Origin: MGBC163016 sp964518575
Lineage (GTDB): Bacteria > Actinomycetota > Coriobacteriia > Coriobacteriales > Eggerthellaceae
Reading direction: 5' to 3'
DNA length: 64,000 nt
Assembly (NCBI GenBank): GCA_964518575.1
Contig: CAZFGW010000003.1
Coordinates: 30,723-94,722 of the forward strand
Positions 42,032-51,408 of this stretch are shown one piece after another. Each line of letters starts with the position of its first letter. The stretch's first letter is position 1. The notes under the pieces are model-generated. The model did not search any database. It saw nothing but the letters and a program-made list of their open reading frames with translations, and was not told where the DNA came from. Position numbers and translations under genes: made by a program.

Positions 42032-42793
42032 TCATCCCTCACTTCGAGCCCTTTCCACGGTATTGCGGTTCAGCCCCGTCAGACGCGCAATCTGGCGAAT
42101 AGAGAGTCCCCGTGCGCGAAGCTTCCCGATGATATCACGCTGGTTTTCGCGTTCCATGCTGCAGAGTTGCTGGCAGTGGTCTATGGCTGCCACTTGGCAA
42201 ATGATTTCCTTGGCTTCGACATCGCTTAGTCGACGCGAGCTCTCGAAACTGCAAACGTAATCCGGATCTCGGCTGTCATGGATCAGCTCACGGAAAGCCT
42301 TAACGGAAGAACTCTTCTCGTCTGCGAGCATAGAGAGTGCGAAGTCCGTATCAGTTAGGGAAGGCGACTTCATGTATTCGTTGTAACTGGTCCACTCGCT
42401 AACATTACCGCCAGCTTCAAGAGGGTTTCGATGAATGTAGCGCAAGATCGCAAGAAAATACGCATCACCATCGACCGGCTTGCTTTTAAAGCGATCCTGG
42501 AACAGATAACCTGTGCGGTCGTATTTACGATCGTAGTAACTAGAATAGCTCAGCTGCAGCTTCTTCATTGCAGTCGAGAGTGTGTCGAGATCCACTCTCA
42601 CAAGTAGATGAACGTGATTGCCCATCAGGCACCATGCGTAAAGCGAAAATTCACATTCTTTCTTATAGCGCTCCAATCTATTCAGGAAGACTCTCTTATC
42701 CTCATCATCATAGAAGAGTTGAACCTGATTAATTCCTCGAATCATTACATGATAGATGTCGAAAGCGCTCTTGCGTCTTGATGTGCGTGGCAT
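42032..42793 (-). CDS. REP-associated tyrosine transposase (RAYT, Y1_Tnp family)
   Basis: 253 residues. FDIYHVMIRGINQVQLFYDD and YAWCLMGNHVHLLVRV carry the HUH motif (His60, His62). LSYSSYYDRKYDRTGYLFQD holds candidate catalytic tyrosines and the RAYT motif. A C-terminal helix-turn-helix, LRARGLSIRQIARLTGLNRN, follows. The protein should cut and move REP sequences at single-strand hairpins. It is flanked by inverted REP copies D and E, and solo copies occur elsewhere in the window, so this is probably the enzyme that spread them. Confidence 0.92.
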   Translation of the reverse strand: MPRTSRRKSAFDIYHVMIRGINQVQLFYDDEDKRVFLNRLERYKKECEFSLYAWCLMGNHVHLLVRVDLDTLSTAMKKLQLSYSSYYDRKYDRTGYLFQDRFKSKPVDGDAYFLAILRYIHRNPLEAGGNVSEWTSYNEYMKSPSLTDTDFALSMLADEKSSSVKAFRELIHDSRDPDYVCSFESSRRLSDVEAKEIICQVAAIDHCQQLCSMERENQRDIIGKLRARGLSIRQIARLTGLNRNTVERARSEG

Positions 42794-42835
42794 ACCTTAT
42801 CACCCCTCGGAGGAGAATAGGTGATGAAGAGGGTT

Positions 42836-42862
42836 GAGTCAAGAGAACCGTCCCCCTGACTC
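42836..42862. repeat. REP palindrome, copy E (upstream flank of RAYT)
   Basis: GAGTCAAG-AGAACCGTCCCC-CTGACTC, 42 bases before the RAYT start codon and inverted relative to copy D. Confidence 0.9.
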
Positions 42863-42897
42863 ACTGACTCATGACTCACACACTGACTCACTGACTC
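42856..42897. repeat. Short tandem array of TGACTCA
   Basis: Five TGACTC units in 42 bases (CTGACTCACTGACTCATGAC and on), beginning in the right arm of REP copy E. Confidence 0.8.
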
Positions 42898-42911
42898 CCG
42901 CTATCTACCTG

Positions 42912-42940
42912 CTGAAATAAGCGGCATACCTTGCTATAAT
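42912..42940 (+). promoter_or_regulatory. Promoter of the giant surface-protein gene
   Basis: -35 CTGAAA (42912-42917) and extended -10 TGCTATAAT (TATAAT at 42935-42940) with a 17-base spacer, 34 bases before the chosen ATG. Confidence 0.65.
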
Positions 42941-42974
42941 ACGCTGAAGTGTAATAGGCTTGGGGGCGTCTTTT

Positions 42975-45900
42975 ATGCTTGTAGTCAAAATTGCGAAACC
43001 GATGCGTTATTTGAAGTTCTGCATTGCAGCTCTCTTCGGCATTGCATTTGTATGCATACTGCAGGTAGCGATGGCCTACGAAACCTCACCATCCGCCTTT
43101 GCAGCCGAAACGAACAAGAACATATTCGTCGATAACGGCGGTGCCGATAACGATGTCGTCTACCTTTCCGACATCCCTTACGCCAACGCCAAGGTCGGCT
43201 GGGGCAACCTGACGCTGGACAAGAACGGAGTCAACAACGGCGGAATCACCCTCAACGTCAACGGGTCTGCCACCACGTTCAACAAGGGCATCTTCGCCCA
43301 TGCCACCTCAACGGTCGACTACGATATCAGTCAGTACAGTTCCGAATACTCCCATTTCGTGACATATTACGGCTTGAACACAACGAATAACAACGTCGGC
43401 AATGGCGTGAAGTTCTCCGTTTACACCTCCAACGACGGCGAGAACTGGGAACTTAAAACCGATGAGAATCCGACACCGATCAAAAGCGGCGACGGCGCTC
43501 GCCAGTTCAGGATCAACATCCAAGGCGTCAAGTACATCCGTCTCTATGCCGACGCCAACGGCAGCAACGCCTCCGACCATGCCGAGTGGGCCGACACCAA
43601 GCTGGTGCACGAGGGCTACACGGACAACATCGTCAGGACCGTCGAAGACCTCGATGCGGAAATCATGTCCAAGTACACGGGCGGCCCCGTGCCCGAGGAA
43701 CTGCAGCTGACGCTTCTGCAGCGCAACCTTATCGCTGCCGTTGGACAGTACGGGCTGCGTACCTTCGTTGAGAAAAGCCCGGAAAACCGCACGATGCTGG
43801 AGTGGTTCCTGAACGACGAGAAGGCGTTGCGCCTGTGGACGATGGGAGGCACGCCCAACGGCTCGTACGTGAACGCGCTCCAGGTGCTTAGCAACCTTTA
43901 CGCGGCGCACAAGGACGACCTGCAAGACGACACGGTCGCCCACGGCGTGCGCAACGGCGACCTGAACCTGAACATGATGCTGGCGCTTTCGCTCGCGCAT
44001 GCGGTCCCAATCAACCTGTGGATCTCCAACAACCAGACCTCGAACCCGGTCACGCGCTACGAGATCTTCAAGAGCATGTACGAGAACAACAAGCTGGGAA
44101 ACCCCACGATGTTCGCGAACTTCACCGTTGAGGAGATGCGCTGGGTCATGACGGCGCAGATGGACGACGAGTCGATCTTGTGGCTTCGCGACTACACGTC
44201 GAAGTTCGGAGACGGGTTCCAGCTCAGCGCACGCTTCAATCCTTACAACTACATCACGTACAGGTTCGGCTATTCATACGGCAACCCGAGGTATTACGCA
44301 CCCGAGAACTACGACATGTGGGACAAGAAGTACAACCTGTCCGCCTACGACATCACATACAAGTCCGGCTACCCGAAGCTCTGGATCGTGTTCGAAGAGG
44401 GTTCCGTGTGCGGCGGCCTTTCCAAGACGGGTTCGAACATCCAGTGCGCATGGGGTTACCCCGCCACTCCCGTTGGCCAACCTGGACATTGCGCGTACAT
44501 TTATATGTACGATGCGGGTGGCGGCAAGAATGCCTGGCAGCTGACCAACAGCATCGTCGCCAACGGCTGGGCAAACACCACGCCCACGCTCATGCCTTAC
44601 GGGTGGGGCTCCGGTGGAGCGAACGTCACCAACAACGGCACCATCCAGTCCGCCTCATACATGTTCCTGTCGCAGGAGGCCCAGAACGAGTACGACAAGT
44701 TCGAGAAGGCCAACATGCTGATGCTCATGGCGAAGGTCTACCGCAACGACTGGGACGCGCTGGTTCAGATCTACAACGACGCCTACGACCAGGAGCACAT
44801 CAATCTGGATGCGTGGAACGGCCTGATCAACATCGCGCTGGACGAGCGCACCGGATCCACTCAGGAGCAGCTGTACGACCTTGCCGTCCAATGCACCAAC
44901 GACATGAAGTACCATCCGCTGCCCATGTACGACCTCACGCGCCGCATAGGAGCCAAGATCACCGACCCTGCCATCAAGGCGAAGTTCATGATGCTGGTGC
45001 AGTCCACGCTGCAGACCGCCTCCCGCGCGAACAGCTCGCAGTCCATCCAGGCCAAGGAGGTCAACGCCGTTGCGAACGCGCTGCTCGGTTATGTGGACAA
45101 CCGCGTGGCCACCTTCTCGTTCGATGGGGCGGACGCGAACAAGATCGTTCTGGCTAAGTCGTTCCAGGGTTCGGGGGTGGCTTGGGAATACAGCCTTGAT
45201 GGGGGAAGCACGTGGGTCGACGTGCACGAAGACTCGGTCACGCTCGCGCCTCAGCAGATCGCGAGCATCACCGCCGCGAACGATATCAAGGTGCATGTCA
45301 TCGGCACGCCCCGCCAAGGGAACATCTTCACCATCGACATCACGCAGCCGTCGCTTTCTACGGCAGGGTTTTCGCCCAACGACGAGGAGAACCGCTTCTA
45401 CGGCACGACGAGCCTGACGGAGTACTACATCAGCGAAGACATCAGGGAGGAAGCGGATGCGAAGGTAGTGCCTGCGGATGCGGTGTGGACCTCGTTCTCC
45501 GTGGCACCCAACCTTGAGGGCAACAAGCGCCTGTTCGTCCGCAACCGCGCCACGGGAACGCAGATGGCAACGAACTACGTCTGGTATACCTATCACGAAG
45601 AAGTCCTTATCGTGGATCGCAGTTACATCAAGCCCGAACATTTGACGATCGCAGAGGCGCACGGCGGAGCGGCAGCAGGCACGCCGGCGAACATACTCGA
45701 CGGCAACGCGAACACGTACTGGTTGACGGGCAAGACCGGGCTGCCTCATTACGTTACCATCGGCCTGGACGAGCCGAGGTTCATCTCGGGCCTCGACTTC
45801 CTTCCCAAGCGCCTGAACTCTACGATAGGCGTGCCTTACGGGCTGGTTCAGCAGTTCTCGATCTCCGTGAGCATGGACCTCACGAACTGGACCGATGTCG

Positions 45901-48900
45901 TCGCGAACGGAAGCACCGCGAAGACGGGCGCAGGGCTTCACGCCGAAACGTTCACGCCGGTTCAGGCGAAATATGTCAGGCTCACCTTCAAGACCGCGGA
46001 AAGCATGAACAACCTTCCCTTGGGGGCCAAGGGCTTGGTTTCGATTGCGGACGTCAAGCTCTACGAGGACCTGGCAACCGATCCCACGCCTAGGGCGAAG
46101 GTGCGTTACGACATCTCAAGCAGGACGAACGAAGACGTCGTGGCCGAGCTGGTCAATCCCACCAGGCCCATAACCGTGACGAACACGGAAAACGGCGCCA
46201 TCACGCACACGTTCACCGAGAACGGCAGCTTCACATTCCAATTCGTCGACGACAACGGCAACCCGGGTTCTGCCGAGGCGTCGGTTAGTTGGATCGACAA
46301 GACTGCGCCCGAAATGAACGTATCCTTCAGCACGACGGAGCCTACCAACAACGACGTGGTCGCCACGATGACGTTCACCGAGCCCGTGACCATCATCTCC
46401 GACGGCGTCAACGTTCTCAACAGCGACGGCTCGGCTTATGACGGCACGTTGATTTCCAACCCTGCCGACCCCAAGAACATCACGTTCGTCGACAACGACT
46501 CGATCGACATCGAGTTCGTAGACGAAGTGGGCAACGTGGGCCACAGGACGGTGGTTGTCGACTGGATCGACCGCGAGGAGCCAACCGGCACGGTCACCTA
46601 CAGCACCACCGACATCACCGACCAGCCCGTCGTTGCGACGGTGGAGCCGGACAAGGAGGGCGTGACCGTCACGAGCGAAGGCGGGGCGACGCACACGTTC
46701 GATGCCAATGGCGACTTCACATTCGAGTTGTGTGACGCCGCTGGCAACACGGGCACGGCCACCGCCAACGTGTACTGGATTAAGCACACCCCGAAAGTCG
46801 AAGTGAGCTTCTCGCCAGCGGCGGGCACGATGACGAAGGACCCGGTCGACGTGGAAATCAAGCTTCCCGACGGCTACCGCATCATGAACAACGACGGCAA
46901 GAACACGTACACGTTCACGGAAAGCGGCGAGTTCGCCTTCCAGTACCTCGACCCCGACGGCATGCAGGGCAGCTATCCCGTCGTCGTGGACTGGATCGAC
47001 CACGAGGCGCCCAAGGCCACCATCACGTACGACAAGCCGACGGCAACCAACCAGTCCGTCGTTGCGACGCTTACGCTTGAGGACCCGTCCGGGCCCGTGA
47101 CCGTCACCAGCCAGGGCGGTGCCACCCACACCTTCGCCGACAACGGCGAGTTCACCTTCGAATTTGAAGACGCCCTTGGGAACAAGGGTTCCGCCACGGC
47201 GAAGGTCGACTGGATAGATAAAATACCCCCCACCGCCCAACTCACCTATACCATGGACGAAGCATCGGGCAAGATGATCGTACGGGTGGTCAATCCCAAT
47301 GAGGAGATAACCTTTGCTGAGGGCAATGGCACCTATGAGTACAGTGCCAACGGCGACTACGTAATCGTGTTCTTCGACATGGCAGGAAACGAGGGAAGGC
47401 TGACCGCGCATGTCGATGCGTTCCCTGAGCCGTTGACGTTAGATGCCAACGGCGGCACATGGGCTGAAGGCTACACTGTGCCTACGGAATACAACAGCGC
47501 TCATGCCTTCATTCTGCCTGGTGCCAACGAGCTGTCCCGTCCGGGATATGTGTTCGCAGGATGGTTTGCGAAGGATGCGAACGGAGATCTTGTCGGTGAG
47601 GCTGTGACCGAGATTGCTGCTGGGAGCACAGGCGCTGTGAACCTGTACGCCAAGTGGGATTCGGTCAGGTATTCGATCACCTATGATCTTGGTGGCGATG
47701 GCACAAACTCGCCTGCCGACATTGACCTTTCAGGATTCTCGTCGTACGTCACCGGGAATGTGTTCCTTCTTCCGGATGCCAACGTCATGAAGTGGAATGA
47801 GCATACCTTCGTTGGGTGGTTCGAGAATGATAGCTTCACAGGACGTCCGCTGCGTGAGATCCCTGCCGATCGGTATGGCGATATCGTGCTCCATGCCAAG
47901 TGGGTGGGCAAAGCCTGTGTGATCAATTATTACGAAAATGGTGGAGAGTTCGCATCAGAGCCTCGCTTCGTGTATGAGTTCAGCGATGGTTTCTCCGAGG
48001 GGCAGACGGTAGACTTACCCAGCGATATCTCGCGTGAAGGATACACGTTCGATGGTTGGTACGAAAACGCTGACTATGCAGATTCGGCGGTACAGCACAT
48101 CAGTCTGTCCATGGGAACGGTCAACCTTTACGCGAAGTGGACGCCTGTGGAGTACACCATCAACTACGTTATGAACGGAGGGAGTTGGATCAATGACTCC
48201 TACGTTCCCGCCGACAGCTACACCATCGAATCCGAAGATGTGCTGCTGCCGGGCGCAGACAGCATCGTACGCGAAGGGTATGCGTTCAAGGGTTGGTTTA
48301 CCGACGAGGATTTCATAGGTGAGGCTGAGAGAGCAATCGTTCAAGGGTCAAGAGGCGACAAGACACTCTACGCAAAGTGGGTCATCAATTCCCCAAACCC
48401 CGATGACCCAGACGTTCCCGATATTGCCGATCTCAAAATCATTTCCGTTACGCTGAAGAATATCGGTATCCAAAGCATCGATTGGAGTGATAGCGGGTAT
48501 GCTCGGATAGAAGTTGAGCGCTCAAAGATGCCAGCAAGAAGCGAAGACTTCGATTTAGAAGTCCCGAAAGGCGTCGCGTATAGCATAGTCAAGCGAGAAC
48601 CTATAACCAGATTGATGATGCATCCGTTGACCATGCATCCCCTTGCCAAGCAAGGGGCACCCATATCTGATAAAGGTAGCCGCGCTGTTCAAAATCAGAC
48701 CGAATCGCAATCTGATTACTGGGATATAGATCTTGTGCACGAGTTGGATCCAACGCTCGCAAAGCGTTTTACATTGGAGATTGTTCCTGTTGATGACAAG
48801 AGCCCCGCTCCTAAAGATCCGCAAACTCCGCAAGAGCCAAACATTGGTCTTGCACCGACCGCCGACAACACAGAATACCCTCTTATGCTTCTTGGAGGAG

Positions 48901-48968
48901 CGGTAATCGCTTCTCTAGCAGCCTTTGTGCTCTTCGCTTTGATCCGCCGCACGAAGACAGAAGAATAA
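42975..48968 (+). CDS. Giant cell-surface protein: NPCBM, transglutaminase-like, discoidin, Ig-like and InlB repeats
   Basis: 1,997 residues. The ATG at 42975 is preceded by GGGGG; a TTG five codons upstream is also possible. The signal peptide ends at SAFA-AET (about residue 44). Domains in order: NPCBM-type carbohydrate module (50-212); helical region; papain/transglutaminase-like core with Cys479 (EEGSVCGGLS) and His505 (VGQPGHCAYI); discoidin F5/8 type C (875-1035); about five Ig-like repeats joined by VDWID-type linkers (1035-1482); four InlB/Listeria-Bacteroides repeats ending in LYAKW (1485-1805); a membrane anchor near 1968-1990 and a RRTKTEE tail. No clear LPXTG is seen. It likely binds or processes host or microbial glycans and proteins. 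Confidence 0.85.
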   Translation: MLVVKIAKPMRYLKFCIAALFGIAFVCILQVAMAYETSPSAFAAETNKNIFVDNGGADNDVVYLSDIPYANAKVGWGNLTLDKNGVNNGGITLNVNGSATTFNKGIFAHATSTVDYDISQYSSEYSHFVTYYGLNTTNNNVGNGVKFSVYTSNDGENWELKTDENPTPIKSGDGARQFRINIQGVKYIRLYADANGSNASDHAEWADTKLVHEGYTDNIVRTVEDLDAEIMSKYTGGPVPEELQLTLLQRNLIAAVGQYGLRTFVEKSPENRTMLEWFLNDEKALRLWTMGGTPNGSYVNALQVLSNLYAAHKDDLQDDTVAHGVRNGDLNLNMMLALSLAHAVPINLWISNNQTSNPVTRYEIFKSMYENNKLGNPTMFANFTVEEMRWVMTAQMDDESILWLRDYTSKFGDGFQLSARFNPYNYITYRFGYSYGNPRYYAPENYDMWDKKYNLSAYDITYKSGYPKLWIVFEEGSVCGGLSKTGSNIQCAWGYPATPVGQPGHCAYIYMYDAGGGKNAWQLTNSIVANGWANTTPTLMPYGWGSGGANVTNNGTIQSASYMFLSQEAQNEYDKFEKANMLMLMAKVYRNDWDALVQIYNDAYDQEHINLDAWNGLINIALDERTGSTQEQLYDLAVQCTNDMKYHPLPMYDLTRRIGAKITDPAIKAKFMMLVQSTLQTASRANSSQSIQAKEVNAVANALLGYVDNRVATFSFDGADANKIVLAKSFQGSGVAWEYSLDGGSTWVDVHEDSVTLAPQQIASITAANDIKVHVIGTPRQGNIFTIDITQPSLSTAGFSPNDEENRFYGTTSLTEYYISEDIREEADAKVVPADAVWTSFSVAPNLEGNKRLFVRNRATGTQMATNYVWYTYHEEVLIVDRSYIKPEHLTIAEAHGGAAAGTPANILDGNANTYWLTGKTGLPHYVTIGLDEPRFISGLDFLPKRLNSTIGVPYGLVQQFSISVSMDLTNWTDVVANGSTAKTGAGLHAETFTPVQAKYVRLTFKTAESMNNLPLGAKGLVSIADVKLYEDLATDPTPRAKVRYDISSRTNEDVVAELVNPTRPITVTNTENGAITHTFTENGSFTFQFVDDNGNPGSAEASVSWIDKTAPEMNVSFSTTEPTNNDVVATMTFTEPVTIISDGVNVLNSDGSAYDGTLISNPADPKNITFVDNDSIDIEFVDEVGNVGHRTVVVDWIDREEPTGTVTYSTTDITDQPVVATVEPDKEGVTVTSEGGATHTFDANGDFTFELCDAAGNTGTATANVYWIKHTPKVEVSFSPAAGTMTKDPVDVEIKLPDGYRIMNNDGKNTYTFTESGEFAFQYLDPDGMQGSYPVVVDWIDHEAPKATITYDKPTATNQSVVATLTLEDPSGPVTVTSQGGATHTFADNGEFTFEFEDALGNKGSATAKVDWIDKIPPTAQLTYTMDEASGKMIVRVVNPNEEITFAEGNGTYEYSANGDYVIVFFDMAGNEGRLTAHVDAFPEPLTLDANGGTWAEGYTVPTEYNSAHAFILPGANELSRPGYVFAGWFAKDANGDLVGEAVTEIAAGSTGAVNLYAKWDSVRYSITYDLGGDGTNSPADIDLSGFSSYVTGNVFLLPDANVMKWNEHTFVGWFENDSFTGRPLREIPADRYGDIVLHAKWVGKACVINYYENGGEFASEPRFVYEFSDGFSEGQTVDLPSDISREGYTFDGWYENADYADSAVQHISLSMGTVNLYAKWTPVEYTINYVMNGGSWINDSYVPADSYTIESEDVLLPGADSIVREGYAFKGWFTDEDFIGEAERAIVQGSRGDKTLYAKWVINSPNPDDPDVPDIADLKIISVTLKNIGIQSIDWSDSGYARIEVERSKMPARSEDFDLEVPKGVAYSIVKREPITRLMMHPLTMHPLAKQGAPISDKGSRAVQNQTESQSDYWDIDLVHELDPTLAKRFTLEIVPVDDKSPAPKDPQTPQEPNIGLAPTADNTEYPLMLLGGAVIASLAAFVLFALIRRTKTEE

Positions 48969-48984
48969 GCCAACCCAAAGAACC

Positions 48985-49031
48985 CAAAGGGACGGGTATA
49001 TTGGGGCGCAATCAATGCGACCCTTACGTCC
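48985..49031. terminator. Candidate bidirectional terminator after the giant gene and nifU
   Basis: Arms GGGGCGCA / TGCGACCC (one mismatch), with outer AAGGGACG / CGTCCTT pairing, lie between convergent genes. Tails are not T-rich. Confidence 0.4.
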
Positions 49032-49469
49032 TTACACGTGCTCGTGTTCGCTGATATCCGTGACAGGCTTTTTCAGCCCCTCGATCTGAATTCCGTTCTT
49101 CTCGGCATAATCCCATAGTGCCGCGTGGATTGCCTCCTCGGCAAGAAGGGAACAATGCACCTTCACCTGCGGCAATCCATCGAGCGCCTCCATGACGGCT
49201 TTGTTGGTGACCTCAAGCGCCTCCTGTACCGTTTTTCCCTTCACCAACACGGTCGCCATTGAACTCGTGGCAATAGCGGCACCGCAGCCGAAGGTCTTGA
49301 ACTTAGCATCTTGGATGATGCCGTCGTCGTCGATATCGAGATATACACGCATGATGTCGCCACACACCGCATTGCCTACCGTGCCACATCCACTGGCGTC
49401 CTCGATCTCGCCCACATTGCGCGGATTGGTGAAATGGTCCATTACTTTTTCTGAATAATTCATTGCCAT
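49032..49469 (-). CDS. nifU: Iron-sulfur cluster assembly scaffold protein, NifU/IscU type
   Basis: 145 residues. MNYSEKVMDHFTNPRNVGEI is the NifU-type opening. The three cluster cysteines lie in NAVCGDIMRVYL, FKTFGCGAAIATSS and VKVHCSLLAEEAI. The Asp of AVCGD is present, as needed for cluster transfer. It is a cytoplasmic scaffold that receives sulfur from the cysteine desulfurase encoded just upstream. The start could also be the second ATG six bases later; the ribosome site is weak. Confidence 0.93.
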   Translation of the reverse strand: MAMNYSEKVMDHFTNPRNVGEIEDASGCGTVGNAVCGDIMRVYLDIDDDGIIQDAKFKTFGCGAAIATSSMATVLVKGKTVQEALEVTNKAVMEALDGLPQVKVHCSLLAEEAIHAALWDYAEKNGIQIEGLKKPVTDISEHEHV

Positions 49470-49532
49470 GATCGTTGGTCGCTTTCTCATCGAAATGGTC
49501 AAATAGCTCCCGGACGCTTCCGTCTGACCGGG

Positions 49533-50759
49533 TCAGTTCGTATAGGGAAACCCGTCCGCCGCAAACTTCGCGATGACTGAATCCACCTTGCCGTGCTTGA
49601 AATCCTCGTACAGCGGACTCATCATCCGCAGGTTCTCCAGCGTAGTTTTCAAAGAGTCAATGGCGAAATCCACATCCTCCTGCATAGTGCTGCGCCCGAT
49701 GGTCAGACGCAGCGACCCATGCGCGATTTCGTGCGGCAGTCCGATAGCCAAAAGCACGTGGCTGGGATCGAGCGAGCCCGACGTACATGCGCTGCCGGAA
49801 GAAACGCAAATGCCGCGCGCAGCCAGCTGCAGCAGCATGCCCTCCCCCTCGATGAATTCAAAGGAGAAATTCACGTTGTTAGCAAGGCGGCTCTCCCAAC
49901 TGCCGTTGAGCTTTGCGTGGGGAATCTCCGCGAGGATCCGCTTGATGGCATGGTCGCGCAGGGCGATTTGCCGGTCGTGTTCGGACGCCATCTCGCTTGC
50001 AGCCAATTCAGCTGCCTTTGCGAACCCGATGATGCCGGGCACATTTTCCGTGGTGGGGCGTTTGCCGCGCTCCTGCTGACCGCCGTCAAGCAGATTCGCC
50101 AACTTCACACCCTTGCGCACATAGAGCAACCCGACCCCTTTCGGTCCGTAGATCTTGTGCGCTGACGCGGACAGCATATCGATCCCGAGCTCGTTCACAT
50201 CGATCGGCTCATGCGCGAATGCCTGAACCGCATCGGTATGGAAGACTGCACCGTGATCATGGGCGATGCCCGCCAGTTGTGCAATCGGCTGAATAGACCC
50301 TATCTCATTGTTCGCGAACATGATGGACACCAAAATGGTATCGGGGCGCAGCGCCGCCTCAAGATCTTCGGGATCCACCAACCCATGCTCGTCAACGGGC
50401 AGATAGGTCACCTCGAAACCTTCGCGCTCAAGCGCCTCACAGGTATGAAGCACGGCATGGTGCTCGATCGCACTGGTGATGAGATGCTTCCCCTTAGCGG
50501 CGTTCGCATGCGCGAACCCTTTGAGCGCCCAGTTGTCCGCCTCGGTACCGCCGCTTGTAAAGAAGATCTCCCGCGGATTGGCGCCGATGATGTTCGCAAG
50601 CGTTTTACGGGCATTCGCCACGGCATCGGATGCCGCCTGCCCAAGCGGATAGATGGAAGACGGATTGCCGAACTCCTCACTGAAATACGGCATCATCGCC
50701 TCCAGCACCTCTTCACGCACCGGCGTGGTGGATGCATGGTCCAAATAGATTGGCTTCAT
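49533..50759 (-). CDS. nifS: Cysteine desulfurase, NifS type
   Basis: 408 residues from the ATG at 50759 (AAGGATTTCG upstream). YLDHASTTPVREEVLEAM opens the fold. The PLP-lysine is in SASAHKIYGPKGVGLLYV. The active-site cysteine is in the loop GICVSSGSACTSGSLDPSHV. It removes sulfur from cysteine for Fe-S cluster assembly. It forms an operon with nifU and is divergent from an Rrf2 regulator. This minimal NifSU set is typical of strict anaerobes. Confidence 0.95.
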   Translation of the reverse strand: MKPIYLDHASTTPVREEVLEAMMPYFSEEFGNPSSIYPLGQAASDAVANARKTLANIIGANPREIFFTSGGTEADNWALKGFAHANAAKGKHLITSAIEHHAVLHTCEALEREGFEVTYLPVDEHGLVDPEDLEAALRPDTILVSIMFANNEIGSIQPIAQLAGIAHDHGAVFHTDAVQAFAHEPIDVNELGIDMLSASAHKIYGPKGVGLLYVRKGVKLANLLDGGQQERGKRPTTENVPGIIGFAKAAELAASEMASEHDRQIALRDHAIKRILAEIPHAKLNGSWESRLANNVNFSFEFIEGEGMLLQLAARGICVSSGSACTSGSLDPSHVLLAIGLPHEIAHGSLRLTIGRSTMQEDVDFAIDSLKTTLENLRMMSPLYEDFKHGKVDSVIAKFAADGFPYTN

Positions 50760-50808
50760 CGAAATCCTTGCCTTCCTGATGTTCGGGTGTCTCGAAAGCA
50801 TCGCTTCC

Positions 50809-50862
50809 TAATGTCTAGTATTATGGTAGACATTAGTATAAAGGGGAAGTTATAATTGTCAA
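50809..50862. promoter_or_regulatory. Divergent nifSU / rrf2 promoters with a shared palindrome
   Basis: Perfect 9-bp arms TAATGTCTA / TAGACATTA (50809-50817, 50827-50835). For nifS (minus): -35 TTGACA (50857-50862) and -10 TATACT (50835-50840), spacer 16, placing the palindrome after the -10. For rrf2 (plus): -35 TAGACA (50827-50832) and -10 TATAAT (50851-50856), spacer 18, with the palindrome over the -35. Confidence 0.72.
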
Positions 50863-50914
50863 GAACATTCCATGACCACTTGGAAAAGCGTAATGATTCA
50901 GAAAGCGAGCGCCT

Positions 50915-51310
50915 GTGAAGATATCGACGAAAACCCGCTATGGCATGCGATTGATGATAGACATCGCCCAGCATCAAGGAGATGGACGGGTAGCGTTGAA
51001 AGATGTGGCCGAGCGCCAAGGAGTTTCCAAGAAATACTTGGAACAGGTAGTGGCGCCGCTTGTGACCGCCGACCTTCTGCGCGTGACGCGCGGCTCACAG
51101 GGAGGCTATCGGCTTAGTCGCCCAGCCCAGAAAATTACGCTTGCCGATATCGTGAGCGCATCCGAAGACGGACTTGAGCTACTCACATGTATGGTCGACG
51201 CCGACACGTGCGAGCGCGCCGAAGGGTGTGCGTCGCGCCGTGTCTGGGGTGGGCTGCAAAATGCCATCCGAGCACATCTCGAAGAACAAACGCTTGCCGA
51301 TATCGCCTGA
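50915..51310 (+). CDS. Rrf2 family transcriptional regulator (IscR-like, Fe-S binding)
   Basis: 131 residues starting at GTG. The winged helix has STKTRYGMRLMIDIAQHQGD, then VALKDVAERQGVSKKYLEQV, then VTRGSQGGYRLSRPAQKITL. Three cysteines, Cys92, Cys99 and Cys105 (LTCMVDADTCERAEGC), fit the IscR-type [Fe-S] site. It probably senses cluster status and represses nifSU through the palindrome between the genes. The ribosome site is weak (GAGCGCCT). Confidence 0.93.
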   Translation: MKISTKTRYGMRLMIDIAQHQGDGRVALKDVAERQGVSKKYLEQVVAPLVTADLLRVTRGSQGGYRLSRPAQKITLADIVSASEDGLELLTCMVDADTCERAEGCASRRVWGGLQNAIRAHLEEQTLADIA

Positions 51311-51408
51311 GCGCTTCGTCGGCGCTAGTAGAAGGGGACTTCCTTCATACCCATACACACATGCAAGAACAACCTTCGCTCGACGCTTGTCTCGTACGCC
51401 CTTTGCGC

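Noticed and set aside
42856..42897. CRISPR array
   Set aside because: The TGACTCA units are far too short and tightly spaced, with no spacers or cas genes.
34000..43000. Prophage or integrative island
   Set aside because: The region is rich in repeats, regulators and a toxin-antitoxin pair, but has no integrase, phage structural or conjugation genes.
48870..48968. LPXTG sortase signal at the end of the giant protein
   Set aside because: A membrane segment and basic tail are present, but no LPXTG-like pentapeptide precedes them.
48971..48990. AACCCAAAGAACCCAAAGGG, repeated at 55249-55269 with one change
   Set aside because: Short, low complexity and only two copies; not enough to call a repeat family.
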